NCBI GenBank assembly: GCA_947496065.1 | Contig: CANMBF010000020.1 | Span: 1 to 49,967, forward strand | Length of the DNA: 49,967 nucleotides | Direction of reading: 5' to 3' | From: Bacteroidota bacterium | GTDB taxonomy: Bacteria; Bacteroidota; Bacteroidia; NS11-12g; UBA955 | In this document: in pieces, positions 25,107 to 34,880 of the stretch | Position numbering within the stretch: the first letter of the stretch is position 1 | How the letters are laid out: every line of letters begins with the position of its first letter | Program-made: the position numbers and the translations under genes | Notes under the pieces: generated by a model | The model's input: only the letters and a program-made list of their open reading frames with translations | Told to the model about the DNA's origin: nothing | Databases searched by the model: none

Positions 25107-26192
25107 CTACCGCGTTAGTTTTTTAATTTGGTCAACTATGTTGACTAATGCGTTGGGTTGCGAAAATTGTTTGATGTTCGCAGAAAGTTCATGTTTTAAG
25201 AGATCGTTTTTAAGAAGTGCAATGGCTGAACTTACGAGTTGCAAATTAGCTTCGCTATCTTTAACAATCAAGGCTGCATTTTTATTTACCAAGGCCATGG
25301 CATTAGCTGTTTGGTGATCTTCTGCCGCACTTGGTAACGGCACTAATACACAAGGTTTCCCGAGCAAAGACAATTCGCTAATGGACGTAGCGCCTGCGCG
25401 AGAAATGACGACATCAGCCGCGGCATATGCGGTGGCCATATCGCTTATAAATGGCAATGCTTGAATGCCATTAATTAAATGGATATTAGGTGCAAATGTT
25501 TTTCCGGTCTGCCATAAAAGTTGGCAATTGTTTTTACTAAAATAGTCAAGGTTAACTTGAATGCTATTGTTAATGGTACGAGCTCCTTGACTACCGCCAA
25601 TTACCAATATCAAAGGCAGTTCGCCATCAAATTTTAATTTTATTTTGGCCTCTTTTTGATTGATTTTTGAAGCATCTGCAATATCTGAACGCACTGGATT
25701 GCCAGTGATTATTATTTTTTCTATGGGAAAGAATTTCTCCATGTTCTGATAAGCAACACAAATGGTGTTGACCCTTTTACTCAACCATTTATTGGTTAAA
25801 CCAGCGTATGAATTTTGCTCTTGTATAAGGCAAGGTATTTTTTTAATAGAAGCTGCATAAAGCACAGCAGCACTTGCATATCCACCAACACCAATGACAA
25901 TATCGGGATGGAATTCACGAATGATTTTCTTAGCTTTAAAAATGCTAGAAAGTAATTTGAAAGGCACCAATAAATTCAAAAAGGTAAGGCGTCTTTGTAT
26001 GCCTGCTATTGGCAACCCAATGATATTGAAACCAGCCGCAGGTACTTTTTCCATTTCCATGCGACCCAAAGCACCAATAAATAATATTTCAATCGAAGGA
26101 AATTGTTTTTTCAATTCATTGCCTATGGCAACTGCCGGAAAAATATGTCCCCCCGTTCCTCCACCTGATATGATAACTTTATGCAGTGGCAA
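25107..26192 (-). CDS. murG: Undecaprenyl-PP-MurNAc-pentapeptide GlcNAc transferase MurG
   Basis: About 361 residues if it starts at the TTG at 26192. The glycosyltransferase B fold is shown by KVIISGGGTGGHIFPAVAIG, GVGGYASAAVL, LIQEQNSYAGLTNKWL and VISRAGATSISELSLLGKP. MurG converts lipid I to lipid II at the inner face of the membrane. There is no ATG at the expected start. The TTG gives MPLHKVIISGGGTGG, exactly the family length, and is preceded by a full AGGAGG with a 5-base spacer. A GTG at 26243 would add 17 Lys-rich residues and is less likely. Overlaps the ftsW end by 14 bases. Confidence 0.95.
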   Translation of the reverse strand: MPLHKVIISGGGTGGHIFPAVAIGNELKKQFPSIEILFIGALGRMEMEKVPAAGFNIIGLPIAGIQRRLTFLNLLVPFKLLSSIFKAKKIIREFHPDIVIGVGGYASAAVLYAASIKKIPCLIQEQNSYAGLTNKWLSKRVNTICVAYQNMEKFFPIEKIIITGNPVRSDIADASKINQKEAKIKLKFDGELPLILVIGGSQGARTINNSIQVNLDYFSKNNCQLLWQTGKTFAPNIHLINGIQALPFISDMATAYAAADVVISRAGATSISELSLLGKPCVLVPLPSAAEDHQTANAMALVNKNAALIVKDSEANLQLVSSAIALLKNDLLKHELSANIKQFSQPNALVNIVDQIKKLTR

Positions 26193-27342
26193 CGTGGCCT
26201 CCTTTCTCTTTTTCTTCTTGCTCTTCAACTGAACGACTAACACTTAGTATAACACCAAAAGCAGCGCTTGTAAATATGATACTTGTACCTCCCATGCTTA
26301 TCAATGGTAATGTTAAACCGGTTAATGGAAAGAAACTTGTGGCAACCGCCATGTGTATGAAAGCTTGTAGGACTAAGCTGAAAGCCAATCCAACTGCTAA
26401 TAACGCACCAAAAGCCTTTGGGCTTTTTAGCACAATTCGGATCGTGCGATATAGAATTAGTAGGTATAGACCGGCGACCACTAAGCCTCCAAAAATTAAT
26501 CCATATTCTTCGATAATAACGGCAAAAATAAAATCTGAATAGGCTTCTGGCAAATAAGCACTTTGTTCGCCTTTGCCAGGCCCCTTGCCAGTTAAACCAC
26601 CTGAGGCAACAGCGATTTTAGCTTGTATGGTTTGGTATTCTTCGACCGTGTCTTTACCTGTAAAATTTTCTAAACGGGCTTTCCAAGTTGAAGCCCTTCC
26701 AGGCAAAATGCTTTCTGGCGATTTTAATAATACGGTGAATCCAATTAAAGCAATGATTGCAAAAGAGGCGGTTAATAAAAGTAAATGTTTAATTCGTGCA
26801 TTGCCTATGAATAGCAGCATGCAGCAAGTAAAAAACAGAACCAATGAAGTACTTAAATTTTCGGGCATAATTAAAATACAAATACCGCATATCCATGCTA
26901 AAATAATGATAAAACCACGCAATGAATTCATCTCCTCTTGGTTCTTTGAGAGATAGCGCGCTATGAACATTATTAAAGTAAATTTTGCAAAATCACTGGC
27001 TTGAAATGTGATACCAAAAATAGTAATGGTTCGTTTTGCATCATTCACATCGTTGCCAAATATTAAGGTTGCTATCAGCAGTAAAATGGCAACCACTACA
27101 GCCATCTGCGATAGTCTTGAAAAATATTTGTAATCTAGTAAATGGAAAAAATACATGAGGAAAAAGCCACCGAAAAGGAAGAGTGCATGCTTGAATAAAA
27201 AGTATTCAGTATTGCCATCTTGCTTTCTAAATGCCAATGATCCAGTAGCGCTATAGACCGCCAATAGCCCTATAAGCGATAAACAAATTATCGCAAACCA
27301 AATATAGGCATCGCCTCTGAATGTTAATTTTCCTATTTTCAT
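26179..27342 (-). CDS. ftsW: Lipid II polymerase FtsW (SEDS family)
   Basis: A 387-residue membrane protein with about ten helices, the glycan polymerase of the division complex. SEDS features: the second-helix region AVYSATGSLAF, KHALFLFGGFFLMYF, the large periplasmic loop with GKGPGKGEQSAYLPEAYSDF (the PEAYSDFIFAVIIEE region is diagnostic for FtsW/RodA) and the late PLTGLTLPLISMGGTSIIF. The cytoplasmic tail is short, charged and Glu/Lys-rich. FtsW acts with the class B penicillin-binding protein encoded upstream at 31484. It starts 59 bases after murD. Confidence 0.96.
   Translation of the reverse strand: MKIGKLTFRGDAYIWFAIICLSLIGLLAVYSATGSLAFRKQDGNTEYFLFKHALFLFGGFFLMYFFHLLDYKYFSRLSQMAVVVAILLLIATLIFGNDVNDAKRTITIFGITFQASDFAKFTLIMFIARYLSKNQEEMNSLRGFIIILAWICGICILIMPENLSTSLVLFFTCCMLLFIGNARIKHLLLLTASFAIIALIGFTVLLKSPESILPGRASTWKARLENFTGKDTVEEYQTIQAKIAVASGGLTGKGPGKGEQSAYLPEAYSDFIFAVIIEEYGLIFGGLVVAGLYLLILYRTIRIVLKSPKAFGALLAVGLAFSLVLQAFIHMAVATSFFPLTGLTLPLISMGGTSIIFTSAAFGVILSVSRSVEEQEEKEKGGHVATA
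26190..26203 (-). promoter_or_regulatory. murG: Strong Shine-Dalgarno that sets the murG TTG start
   Basis: AGGAGG (26198-26203 on the minus strand) lies 5 bases before the TTG (26190-26192). It is inside the last codons of ftsW. A perfect purine box is unusual for this phylum, where initiation generally depends little on Shine-Dalgarno pairing; here it may compensate for the weak start codon. Confidence 0.6.
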
Positions 27343-27401
27343 ATAGCTTCGCTAAATGATTCATACTAAATGAATCAAATTGCTTTATATTATTCTTTAG
27401 T

Positions 27402-28763
27402 TTACAGATTTTTTACTGCTGCTTTGTATTGCCAGCCTCTGTCTTCGTAGTTAGTAAATAAATCGAAACTAGCACATGCAGGCGAAAGCAATACAACATC
27501 GCCTTTTGCAGCAAAACGTTTTGCAACTTTCACAGCTTCTTCGGCACTGCTAGTGTTTAACATGATATCGACATGTTTGCCAAATGCAGCGTGAATTTTA
27601 GTATTTTCAAGACCTAAGCATACAATTACTTTTACTTTTTCTTTTACCATCGGTAATAGCGATTCGTAATCGTTGCCTTTATCTACACCACCTACAATCC
27701 ATACAATTGGTTTTTCCATGCTTTCTAAAGCATACCAAGTAGAATTGACGTTGGTGGCTTTGCTATCGTTGATGTATTCTACACCGCCAATAGTGGCTAC
27801 ATATTCCAAACGGTGCTCAACATTTTGAAAATCGGTTAAACTCTCGCGAATGTTTTCTTTGCTAATGTTTAGAACATTGGCGGCAATGGCAGCGGCCATA
27901 CCGTTGTAGCTGTTGTGGATGCCTTTTAAGGCGAAATCATTAATAAACATGGTTAAATAGTGGTTGTTGTTATTGGTTGAATTGTTGTTGTTGTCTAATA
28001 AATTAAATTCTTTGTCGAGCACATAGGCGCCCTTTTCTAATTTCTTGTTATACGTAAAAGGCAATTTTTGCGCATCAATTTTATGTGTTGAAAGATTTTC
28101 AACAGTGATTTGATCATCGGCACAATAGATGAAATAGTCATCTTTGGTTTGGTTCATGGCGATGCGAAACTTCGAATCGATGTAATTCTGAAATTCGTAG
28201 TTATAGCGATCTAAATGATCGGGTGTGATATTGCAAAGAATCGCAATGTTAGGACGAAAAGTATACGTGTTGTCAAGTTGAAAACTACTCAATTCTAAAA
28301 CATAATATTCGAAGTTGTTTTCGGCTACTTGACGCGCGTAGCTTTTGCCAATATTGCCACCCAAACCAACATTGAATCCAGCTTTTTGAAGTATGTGGTA
28401 ACAAAGCAGGGTAGTGGTTGTTTTGCCATTGGTGCCTGTAATGCCAACATGTTTAGCATTGGTGTATCTGCTAGCAAATTCAATTTCAGAAATAATCGCA
28501 ATGTTTTTTGCTTTAGCTTTAACAATAATCTCGGCTGTATCTGGAATGCCTGGACTCTTTATAATCTCATCGGCATTTAAAATTAAATCTTCGTTGTGTT
28601 GATTTTGTTCAAAAGCAGCACCTATTTTTTCTAACTCATTCGCATAGTTAGCTTTGATTTCACCCTTGTCAGAAACGAACACATCATACCCCTTCTGCAA
28701 TGCCAATATAGCACATCCAGTTCCACTTTCTCCAGCACCTAATATGACGATTCTTTTGCTCAC
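27402..28763 (-). CDS. murD: UDP-N-acetylmuramoyl-L-alanine--D-glutamate ligase MurD
   Basis: A 453-residue cytoplasmic ligase adding D-Glu. The N-terminal domain starts RIVILGAGESGTGCAILALQ. The P-loop is [20 protein letters not shown] (about residue 107). The Mg-binding ELSSFQLD, CNITPDHLDRYN, and the C-terminal EYINDSKATNVNSTWYALES and SPACASFDLFTNYEDRG segments are all present. Oddly, a central loop contains a run of Asn (LLDNNNNSTNNNNHYL, near residue 260), encoded by a GTT-like repeat on the opposite strand. It is flanked by normal sequence and should be surface-exposed. The gene lies 2 bases after mraY. Confidence 0.96.
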   Translation of the reverse strand: MSKRIVILGAGESGTGCAILALQKGYDVFVSDKGEIKANYANELEKIGAAFEQNQHNEDLILNADEIIKSPGIPDTAEIIVKAKAKNIAIISEIEFASRYTNAKHVGITGTNGKTTTTLLCYHILQKAGFNVGLGGNIGKSYARQVAENNFEYYVLELSSFQLDNTYTFRPNIAILCNITPDHLDRYNYEFQNYIDSKFRIAMNQTKDDYFIYCADDQITVENLSTHKIDAQKLPFTYNKKLEKGAYVLDKEFNLLDNNNNSTNNNNHYLTMFINDFALKGIHNSYNGMAAAIAANVLNISKENIRESLTDFQNVEHRLEYVATIGGVEYINDSKATNVNSTWYALESMEKPIVWIVGGVDKGNDYESLLPMVKEKVKVIVCLGLENTKIHAAFGKHVDIMLNTSSAEEAVKVAKRFAAKGDVVLLSPACASFDLFTNYEDRGWQYKAAVKNL

Positions 28764-28765
28764 GC

Positions 28766-30022
28766 TTATCTAATTTTTAATGTGATGATAGTTAATACAG
28801 CGAGTACGATACCTATGATCCAAAATCTGGTAACAATTTTAGCTTCGTGAAATCCTTTTTTCTGATAATGGTGATGAATAGGCGACATCAGAAAAACTCT
28901 GCGTCCTTCGCCATATTTCTTCTTGGTGTATTTGAAATACGCTACCTGTATCATAACACTTAAATTCTCTACTAAGAATATACCACACATGATAGGTATT
29001 AATAATTCTTTGCGAACGATAATGGCGAGGGCTGCTATAATACCACCGATGGTTAAGCTACCCGTGTCGCCCATGAATACTTGTGCTGGGTAGCTGTTGT
29101 ACCAAAGAAAACCAATACAAGCACCAACAAATGCACCAGCAAATACAAACAGTTCACCTAAGAAAGGGATGTACATAATGTTAAGGTATTTAGCAATAAT
29201 CACGTTGCCCGATACAAATGCAAACACACCTAGCGTAATACCTATGATGCCCGAAGTGCCTGCGGCTAAACCATCGATACCATCGGTAATATTGGCGCCA
29301 TTTGATACGGCGGTGATAATAAAAATAACAATGAGCACATAGACAATCCAACAGTATTTAGAAGCGCCATCACCAAAAATAGAGGTGATGCTACAATAAT
29401 CGAATTCACTGTTTTTAAAGAATGGAATGGTTGTTTCGGTCGACTTAATATTTTGCATAAAAAGACGTTCGCCAGCAATTGTTTTTCCTGTTAATTTAGT
29501 GGTGTCAAGATTTAATGCTATTACTTCTTTAACCGTGTAATGATTTGTAACGACTACTGCTTTGTTAAAGTATAAGGTCAAGCCAACCACTAGTCCTACT
29601 ATGATTTGTCCTAAGATTTTATATCGACCCGCAAGTCCCGCTTTATCTTTTTTAAATACTTTAATATAGTCATCAATGAAACCAATTAAACCACATAAAA
29701 TAGTCACCGCAATCATCAATAAAACATACACATTGGTAAGTCGAGCCAATAGGAGGGTAGGAATCAAAATAGCACCTATGATAATCAAGCCACCCATGGT
29801 AGGGGTGCCTCTTTTTTTCTCTTCACCCTGTAATCCTAAATCGCGTATGGTTTCTGAAACCTGCATGCGGTGTAAAGCATTAATCAAACGTTTGCCAAAT
29901 ACTGCAGAAATCAATAATGAAAAGATAACGGCCAAAGCCATACGGAAGGTTAAGTATTGCCAAACTCCTAAACCACTGATATGGTATTTTTGATGTAGAT
30001 ATGTAAATAAATGGTATAGCAT
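28766..30022 (-). CDS. mraY: Phospho-MurNAc-pentapeptide transferase MraY
   Basis: A 418-residue integral membrane enzyme producing lipid I from UDP-MurNAc-pentapeptide and undecaprenyl phosphate. Motifs: [14 protein letters not shown], the DDY-type Mg site in [50 protein letters not shown] and the His-rich [13 protein letters not shown]. It is longer than the ~360-residue enterobacterial enzyme because of an insertion (about residues 170-230: [19 protein letters not shown] and onward) between helices, seen in other Bacteroidota MraY proteins. It starts 1 base after the murE stop. Confidence 0.97.
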   Translation of the reverse strand: MLYHLFTYLHQKYHISGLGVWQYLTFRMALAVIFSLLISAVFGKRLINALHRMQVSETIRDLGLQGEEKKRGTPTMGGLIIIGAILIPTLLLARLTNVYVLLMIAVTILCGLIGFIDDYIKVFKKDKAGLAGRYKILGQIIVGLVVGLTLYFNKAVVVTNHYTVKEVIALNLDTTKLTGKTIAGERLFMQNIKSTETTIPFFKNSEFDYCSITSIFGDGASKYCWIVYVLIVIFIITAVSNGANITDGIDGLAAGTSGIIGITLGVFAFVSGNVIIAKYLNIMYIPFLGELFVFAGAFVGACIGFLWYNSYPAQVFMGDTGSLTIGGIIAALAIIVRKELLIPIMCGIFLVENLSVMIQVAYFKYTKKKYGEGRRVFLMSPIHHHYQKKGFHEAKIVTRFWIIGIVLAVLTIITLKIR

Positions 30023-30023
30023 T

Positions 30024-31484
30024 TTATTTCATTTGATTAAAAATATCTGTTAATACAATTCTGTCATCAAAGGGTGTTTTAATACCTTTAATTTCTTGAT
30101 AAGTTTCATGGCCTTTGCCAGCTATTAGAATGATGTCTTTTGAATTGCTCAGCATAACAGCTGTTCTAATGGCTTCTTTTCTATCAGTGATTTTCAATGT
30201 CTTTTTATAGTCAATTGCCTCTACACCATCCATCATTTCATCAATAATGGTAGAAGCATCCTCATTTCTCGGATTGTCGCTTGTAAAAATGACTTTATCA
30301 CTTAATTGTGTAACTACTTTTCCCATAATAGGACGTTTGGTTTTATCTCTATTGCCGCCGCAGCCTACCACCGTTATTAACTGTTCGTTTTTCGTTCTTA
30401 CATCGTTAATGGTATCCAGAACATTTTTTAAGGCATCTGGTGTATGCGCGTAATCTACAATGCCAACAATTCCTTTGTCACTTCTGTATACTTCGAAACG
30501 GCCATTGACGCGTGTTTGAAGCGAGAGCTTAGTGATGATTTCTTCTTGTGTTATACCTAACAAGAAGGCAGTTGAATAAACTGCTAATAAATTATAAGCA
30601 TTGAATTTTCCAACCAAGTTGAACCATGCTTCGATGGTATCAATTTTTAATAACAAACCATTAAAATCGCTTTCAATAATTTTGCAATTAAAGTCGGCAG
30701 CCGATTTCAAAGCATACGTGTATTTAGCAGCTTTGCTATTTTGTAACATGATACTGCCATTGCGATCATCTTTGTTGGTTAATGCAAAGGCATCGGAAGA
30801 AAGATTGTCAAAGAATTGTTTTTTTGCTTTGATATAATTTTCAAACGTGCCATGGTAATCTAAATGGTCGTGGGTGATATTGGTAAAAATGCCGCCATCG
30901 AATTGCAAGCCATTGATGCGGCCTTGCACCACTGCATGCGAGCTTACTTCCATAAAGCAATAAGTGCAATTGGCCTCTACCATTTCGGCAATTAATGCGT
31001 TTAAGCGAATTGGATTGGGTGTTGTGTGTGTACTGGTATAAGTTGTTTTACCAATGATGTATTCAACAGTACTGATTAAGCCACAAGCATTTTCCAAGGC
31101 AGTAAACAATTGATACAACATGGTAGTAGTTGTTGTTTTACCATTGGTACCTGTTACGCCAATTAATTTTATTTTTTCAGAAGGATGATTGTAAAAAGCA
31201 GAAGCGATATAGCCAACACTTAACTGAACATCTTTTACAAGAATGTAAGTTACATGCTCGGTAATTTCTTTTGGCATTTCGCTGCAAACAATTGCAACAG
31301 CACCTTTTTCAATAACTTGCGGAATGTACTGATGCGCATCTGTTACAGTACCTTTAACAGTAAAGAATAAAGTTCCGTTCACAACTTGTCTTGAATCCAA
31401 TTCAAGTTTTGAAATTGCAATCTTCAAGTCACCGATCGTTTGAATGATTTCAACTTGGGTCAATATGTCTTTAAGTTGTTTCAT
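30024..31484 (-). CDS. murE: UDP-MurNAc-L-Ala-D-Glu:meso-diaminopimelate ligase MurE
   Basis: A 486-residue ligase adding the third residue of the stem peptide. The P-loop is [20 protein letters not shown], substrate and Mg segments include [19 protein letters not shown] and [18 protein letters not shown], and the Lys-containing [15 protein letters not shown] is conserved. The substrate-selecting motif is DNPR in [13 protein letters not shown], which marks meso-diaminopimelate rather than L-lysine specificity. It overlaps the ftsI stop by one base (TGATG), indicating coupled translation. Confidence 0.97.
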   Translation of the reverse strand: MKQLKDILTQVEIIQTIGDLKIAISKLELDSRQVVNGTLFFTVKGTVTDAHQYIPQVIEKGAVAIVCSEMPKEITEHVTYILVKDVQLSVGYIASAFYNHPSEKIKLIGVTGTNGKTTTTTMLYQLFTALENACGLISTVEYIIGKTTYTSTHTTPNPIRLNALIAEMVEANCTYCFMEVSSHAVVQGRINGLQFDGGIFTNITHDHLDYHGTFENYIKAKKQFFDNLSSDAFALTNKDDRNGSIMLQNSKAAKYTYALKSAADFNCKIIESDFNGLLLKIDTIEAWFNLVGKFNAYNLLAVYSTAFLLGITQEEIITKLSLQTRVNGRFEVYRSDKGIVGIVDYAHTPDALKNVLDTINDVRTKNEQLITVVGCGGNRDKTKRPIMGKVVTQLSDKVIFTSDNPRNEDASTIIDEMMDGVEAIDYKKTLKITDRKEAIRTAVMLSNSKDIILIAGKGHETYQEIKGIKTPFDDRIVLTDIFNQMK

Positions 31485-33589
31485 CAGGTGCCTAATTTTA
31501 TTACGATATAAGTCCCTCGAATGACTTTACTGCCGGCTATAATAGATTGGTATTTTACCGCGCCATACCCTTCGGTAATCACTTTTAACCCCCGGTTCTC
31601 TAAAAGATAAATGGCGTCTCTTAAACCCATGCCTTTCACATCTGGAACCAAATGTATATCGGTTTGTAATTCTTTTAAATCGATGGATTGGACATCAACA
31701 CCAGTTTTTACCCACTCTGTTTCGGCGGTGCCTTTGATTTGGTGGTTGCTAATCATTAGACGATCGAGCACATATTTAATATCATCTCTTTTGCCATTTT
31801 TAACGCTTGGCATAGCAGGATGATCTACTTTTTTAAGGGGCGCGTGTAAACTGGTATTGGTGCTATAGACTTTATCTGCAATTTCTTTAAATACAGGGCC
31901 TGCAACAGCGCCACCATAATAAACTTTGCTATCAGGCGTGTTAATTACAACAATGCAACTGTATTGCGGATTATCTGCTGGGAAATATCCAACAAAAGAA
32001 GCCTTGTGAGAACTATTGTCGTAGCCACTAGAATTTAAGGCAACCTGAGCAGTGCCAGTTTTGCCTGCTACTTTATAGCCTAATCCTTTTAAATTTTTGG
32101 CGGTGCCGTTTTCAACCACCCCTTCTAATAAAAGTTTCAGTTGACGAATGGTTTCGTCGCTGCATATTTTTTTGTTTAAAGTAACGGTTTCGTTTTTCTG
32201 AATGGTTTTGCCAAATTCTTTAATTTCTTTTACTAAGTATGGCTTAACCATTACACCATTGTTCGCTACTGCATTGTATACCGTTAGTATTTGTAGGGCA
32301 CTTAATTGCATTTCATAACCAATGCTCATCCATGGCAATGATGTGTTGCTCCAGCTGCGTGCTTTTGTATTTTTTACATTTGGTTTGTTAGGCGTTTTAA
32401 TATCAAAAGTCAATGGATTATTTAAGCCTAAACTGAAGATATGGTCGATGAATTTTGAAGGTTGATTTTTGTAATTTTTTACAATTGTTTTTGCAATCCC
32501 GACATTACTTGAGTTTTCGAAAACATATTGAAACGAAGCATTTCTGAAGGTTGAAACATGTGCATCTTCCATCTTTTCTTTTCCGAATTGTGTTTTGCCA
32601 AATTCGATATCGATGGTATCAGTAGGTTTTACTAATTTGTCTTCTAACAATGCCATTGCGCTCACCAGTTTAAATGTTGAACCTGGATCGGTAAATTCAT
32701 TCACGGCATAATTTTCTGATTCTTCAAAAGTCGCATCGCCTGTTTTTTTCAAATTGGCAATGGCGCGTATGGCACCAGTTTTAACTTCCATTAATACTGC
32801 ACAACCATGGTCGGCATGATTATTAATAAGGCATTGCTTTAAAGCATTTTCTGCAACGTCTTGAATATTGATATCGAGGGTTGTGTAAACATCAAAACCA
32901 TTGTGGGGTTCTAATTCGTCTTTGTCTAATACGGGTTTCCAAACGCCGCCATAAATTCTTTGTTCTAAACGTTTGCCACTGCTGCCAGTAAGAAATGAAT
33001 CATAAGCACCTTCTAAGCCAATTTTAGTGCCTGTTAAGTTGGTGTAGCCAATAGTCCTTGCAGCCAATTGGCCGAAAGGTATTTCTCTTTTGTTTTTTTC
33101 AATTTTAATGAAACCGCCTTTGTATTTTCCTAAATTAAAAATAGGCCAGGTCTCCATTTGTTTGGCAACGACATAATCAACATCTCTTCTTAGCAATAAG
33201 TAACGTTCTGAGTTTGCTCTTGCGTCGTTTAAATACAGGCTCCATTCAATAGCTGTTTTGTCATTAAAGACATTTGACAAATACCATCCTAAACTATCCA
33301 CATGGGCTTTGAAATAAGCATTGGTGATGGTCTCCACTTTGGTGTCCATGCGTATTTCGTATTTAGGAATACTGGTGGCTAATAGGCTGCCATCGTCAGC
33401 ATAAATATTGCCGCGCGATGCTTGTATCTCTCTCCACTTAGTGCTTTGTTCTCTGCTAATGGCGAGGTACTTTTCTTTTTGAGTAAATTGTAGGGTAATC
33501 ACCTGCCAAATAACACCACCTGCCAATATCAATACCATGATAAAGGAAACCCAAACACGCAGCAATATGGCTTTTTTTAGATTACTCAT
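31484..33589 (-). CDS. ftsI: Class B penicillin-binding protein FtsI with a PASTA domain
   Basis: A 701-residue division transpeptidase. One N-terminal membrane helix (about 9-31) is followed by the pedestal domain (WREIQASRGNIYADDGSLLA, GLEGAYDSFLTGSSGKRLEQ). The penicillin-binding domain has the catalytic SxxK in DPGSTFKLVSAM, SxN in ENSSNVGIAKTI and the KTG motif in KVAGKTGTAQVAL. The C-terminus (about 640-701) is a PASTA domain, starting VPDVKGMGLRDAIYLLENRG. It cross-links new septal peptidoglycan and pairs with FtsW. Overlaps ftsL by 4 bases (ATGA) and murE by one. Confidence 0.96.
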   Translation of the reverse strand: MSNLKKAILLRVWVSFIMVLILAGGVIWQVITLQFTQKEKYLAISREQSTKWREIQASRGNIYADDGSLLATSIPKYEIRMDTKVETITNAYFKAHVDSLGWYLSNVFNDKTAIEWSLYLNDARANSERYLLLRRDVDYVVAKQMETWPIFNLGKYKGGFIKIEKNKREIPFGQLAARTIGYTNLTGTKIGLEGAYDSFLTGSSGKRLEQRIYGGVWKPVLDKDELEPHNGFDVYTTLDINIQDVAENALKQCLINNHADHGCAVLMEVKTGAIRAIANLKKTGDATFEESENYAVNEFTDPGSTFKLVSAMALLEDKLVKPTDTIDIEFGKTQFGKEKMEDAHVSTFRNASFQYVFENSSNVGIAKTIVKNYKNQPSKFIDHIFSLGLNNPLTFDIKTPNKPNVKNTKARSWSNTSLPWMSIGYEMQLSALQILTVYNAVANNGVMVKPYLVKEIKEFGKTIQKNETVTLNKKICSDETIRQLKLLLEGVVENGTAKNLKGLGYKVAGKTGTAQVALNSSGYDNSSHKASFVGYFPADNPQYSCIVVINTPDSKVYYGGAVAGPVFKEIADKVYSTNTSLHAPLKKVDHPAMPSVKNGKRDDIKYVLDRLMISNHQIKGTAETEWVKTGVDVQSIDLKELQTDIHLVPDVKGMGLRDAIYLLENRGLKVITEGYGAVKYQSIIAGSKVIRGTYIVIKLGT

Positions 33590-33969
33590 TTCTTTTCGTC
33601 TTTCTCAATAATATTTGGAGGCGTTCTTAATTCTTTGATGCCTTCGGTTTCAAGTTCTTTTGCCACTTCACTCTGATTGCTTTTTTTCATTAAGCTACTT
33701 TTTACTGTAATGTATTCCGAGCGCAGTTCATTCAATTCTTTTTTCAATTCTTCCTTTTGTTTCAAACTCTTTACATGGTAATGCGAAAGCGATATGTAAA
33801 CAATGGCCACACATACACCCATGATAATGGCAGGCAAGGTTTTGCCGATGTTATCTTTGTCGATAAAGAAGCTGAACTCACTTGCTTTTTTTAGTGCATC
33901 ATCAGCGCCAGTATTCACAGCCGTTTTCACTTCATTGTCGTTGGCGATATGGCTTTTAAATTGGTTCAA
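33586..33969 (-). CDS. ftsL: FtsL-like cell division protein
   Basis: A 127-residue bitopic protein. A cytoplasmic segment (about 1-43) precedes one membrane helix (about 44-62: LPAIIMGVCVAIVYISL). A periplasmic coiled coil rich in Lys/Glu/Leu follows (VKSLKQKEELKKELNELRSE), with a charged tail. FtsL forms a complex with FtsQ and FtsB in model bacteria and has little conserved sequence. The identification rests on topology and position between rsmH and ftsI, the normal slot. Both ends overlap the neighbours by 4 bases. Confidence 0.85.
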   Translation of the reverse strand: MNQFKSHIANDNEVKTAVNTGADDALKKASEFSFFIDKDNIGKTLPAIIMGVCVAIVYISLSHYHVKSLKQKEELKKELNELRSEYITVKSSLMKKSNQSEVAKELETEGIKELRTPPNIIEKDEKK

Positions 33970-34880
33970 CGTTTTTCTGCAATTCTTAATTTGGCACTTC
34001 TTACACGTTTGTTTTCTAATATTTCTTGTTCGGTAGGCACCATTGGCTTTTTGGTAATGGCTTTAAAAGGGATGTTGGTCTGGCCGAAAAAATCTTTCTC
34101 CACTTCGCCTTCTACATTGCCCGAGTTAATAAAGTTTTTTACGATACGGTCTTCTAAAGAATGGTAACTTAATACCACTAAGCGTCCGCCTTTTTTAAGT
34201 AATTGGTTAGAGGCTGTCAGCATGGTTTCAAGCGCTTTCATTTCTTCGTTCACTTGTATTCTTAAAGCTTGAAATACTTGTGATAAGTATTTGCTTTCTT
34301 CTCTCGGTGGCGTGCAATTTTTAATGGCCGTTTTAAAATCTGCGATGGTAATAATTGGAGATGTTTTGCGCACTTCAATAATGGTTTGAACCAATTTGTA
34401 AGCATTATTGATTTCGCCATAGGTTCTAAACACTTTTAGCAATTGTGCTTCGGTATAAGTGTTCACGACATCGCTGGCGGATAGCGTTGCATTTTTATCC
34501 ATGCGCATATCTAAATTGCCTTCTAAGCGGTGAGCAAATCCTTTTTCACCTTCGTTGATTTGATAAGAAGAGATACCCAAATCAGCCATGATGCCATCTA
34601 CAGGTATTGCATTTAAATAGGCTAAGAATTGCGAAATGTATTTGAAGTTATGGTTAATAAAAACAAGGCGTTCATCATCTGGTAAATTCTGCACAGCATC
34701 ATTGTCTTGATCGAACGCATAGAGCTTGCCTTTCGGCCCTAATGCCTTAAGGATAGCTTTCGAATGACCGCCACCACCAAAGGTTACATCAACGTAGATA
34801 CCATCCCCTTTAATGTTAAGTCCTGCGATACATTCAGACAACATAGCCGGTATGTGGTATGCTTCAATTGGTTTTACCAT
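33966..34880 (-). CDS. rsmH: 16S rRNA (cytosine(1402)-N4)-methyltransferase RsmH
   Basis: A 304-residue SAM-dependent methyltransferase (formerly MraW). The SAM-binding motif is GIYVDVTFGGGGHSKAIL (about 26-43). The motif IV region is DGIMADLGISSYQIN, followed by GFAHRLEGNLDMRMD. The C-terminal VFQALRIQVNEEMKALETML and GGRLVVLSYHSLEDRIVKNF are highly diagnostic. It modifies the ribosomal P site; its place in the dcw cluster is nearly universal. It overlaps mraZ by 17 bases and ftsL by 4. Confidence 0.97.
   Translation of the reverse strand: MVKPIEAYHIPAMLSECIAGLNIKGDGIYVDVTFGGGGHSKAILKALGPKGKLYAFDQDNDAVQNLPDDERLVFINHNFKYISQFLAYLNAIPVDGIMADLGISSYQINEGEKGFAHRLEGNLDMRMDKNATLSASDVVNTYTEAQLLKVFRTYGEINNAYKLVQTIIEVRKTSPIITIADFKTAIKNCTPPREESKYLSQVFQALRIQVNEEMKALETMLTASNQLLKKGGRLVVLSYHSLEDRIVKNFINSGNVEGEVEKDFFGQTNIPFKAITKKPMVPTEQEILENKRVRSAKLRIAEKR

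Noticed and set aside
27961-28001. Possible CRISPR or tandem-repeat array at the GTT-rich stretch.
   Set aside because: It is a short imperfect trinucleotide run within murD coding sequence, with no spacers.
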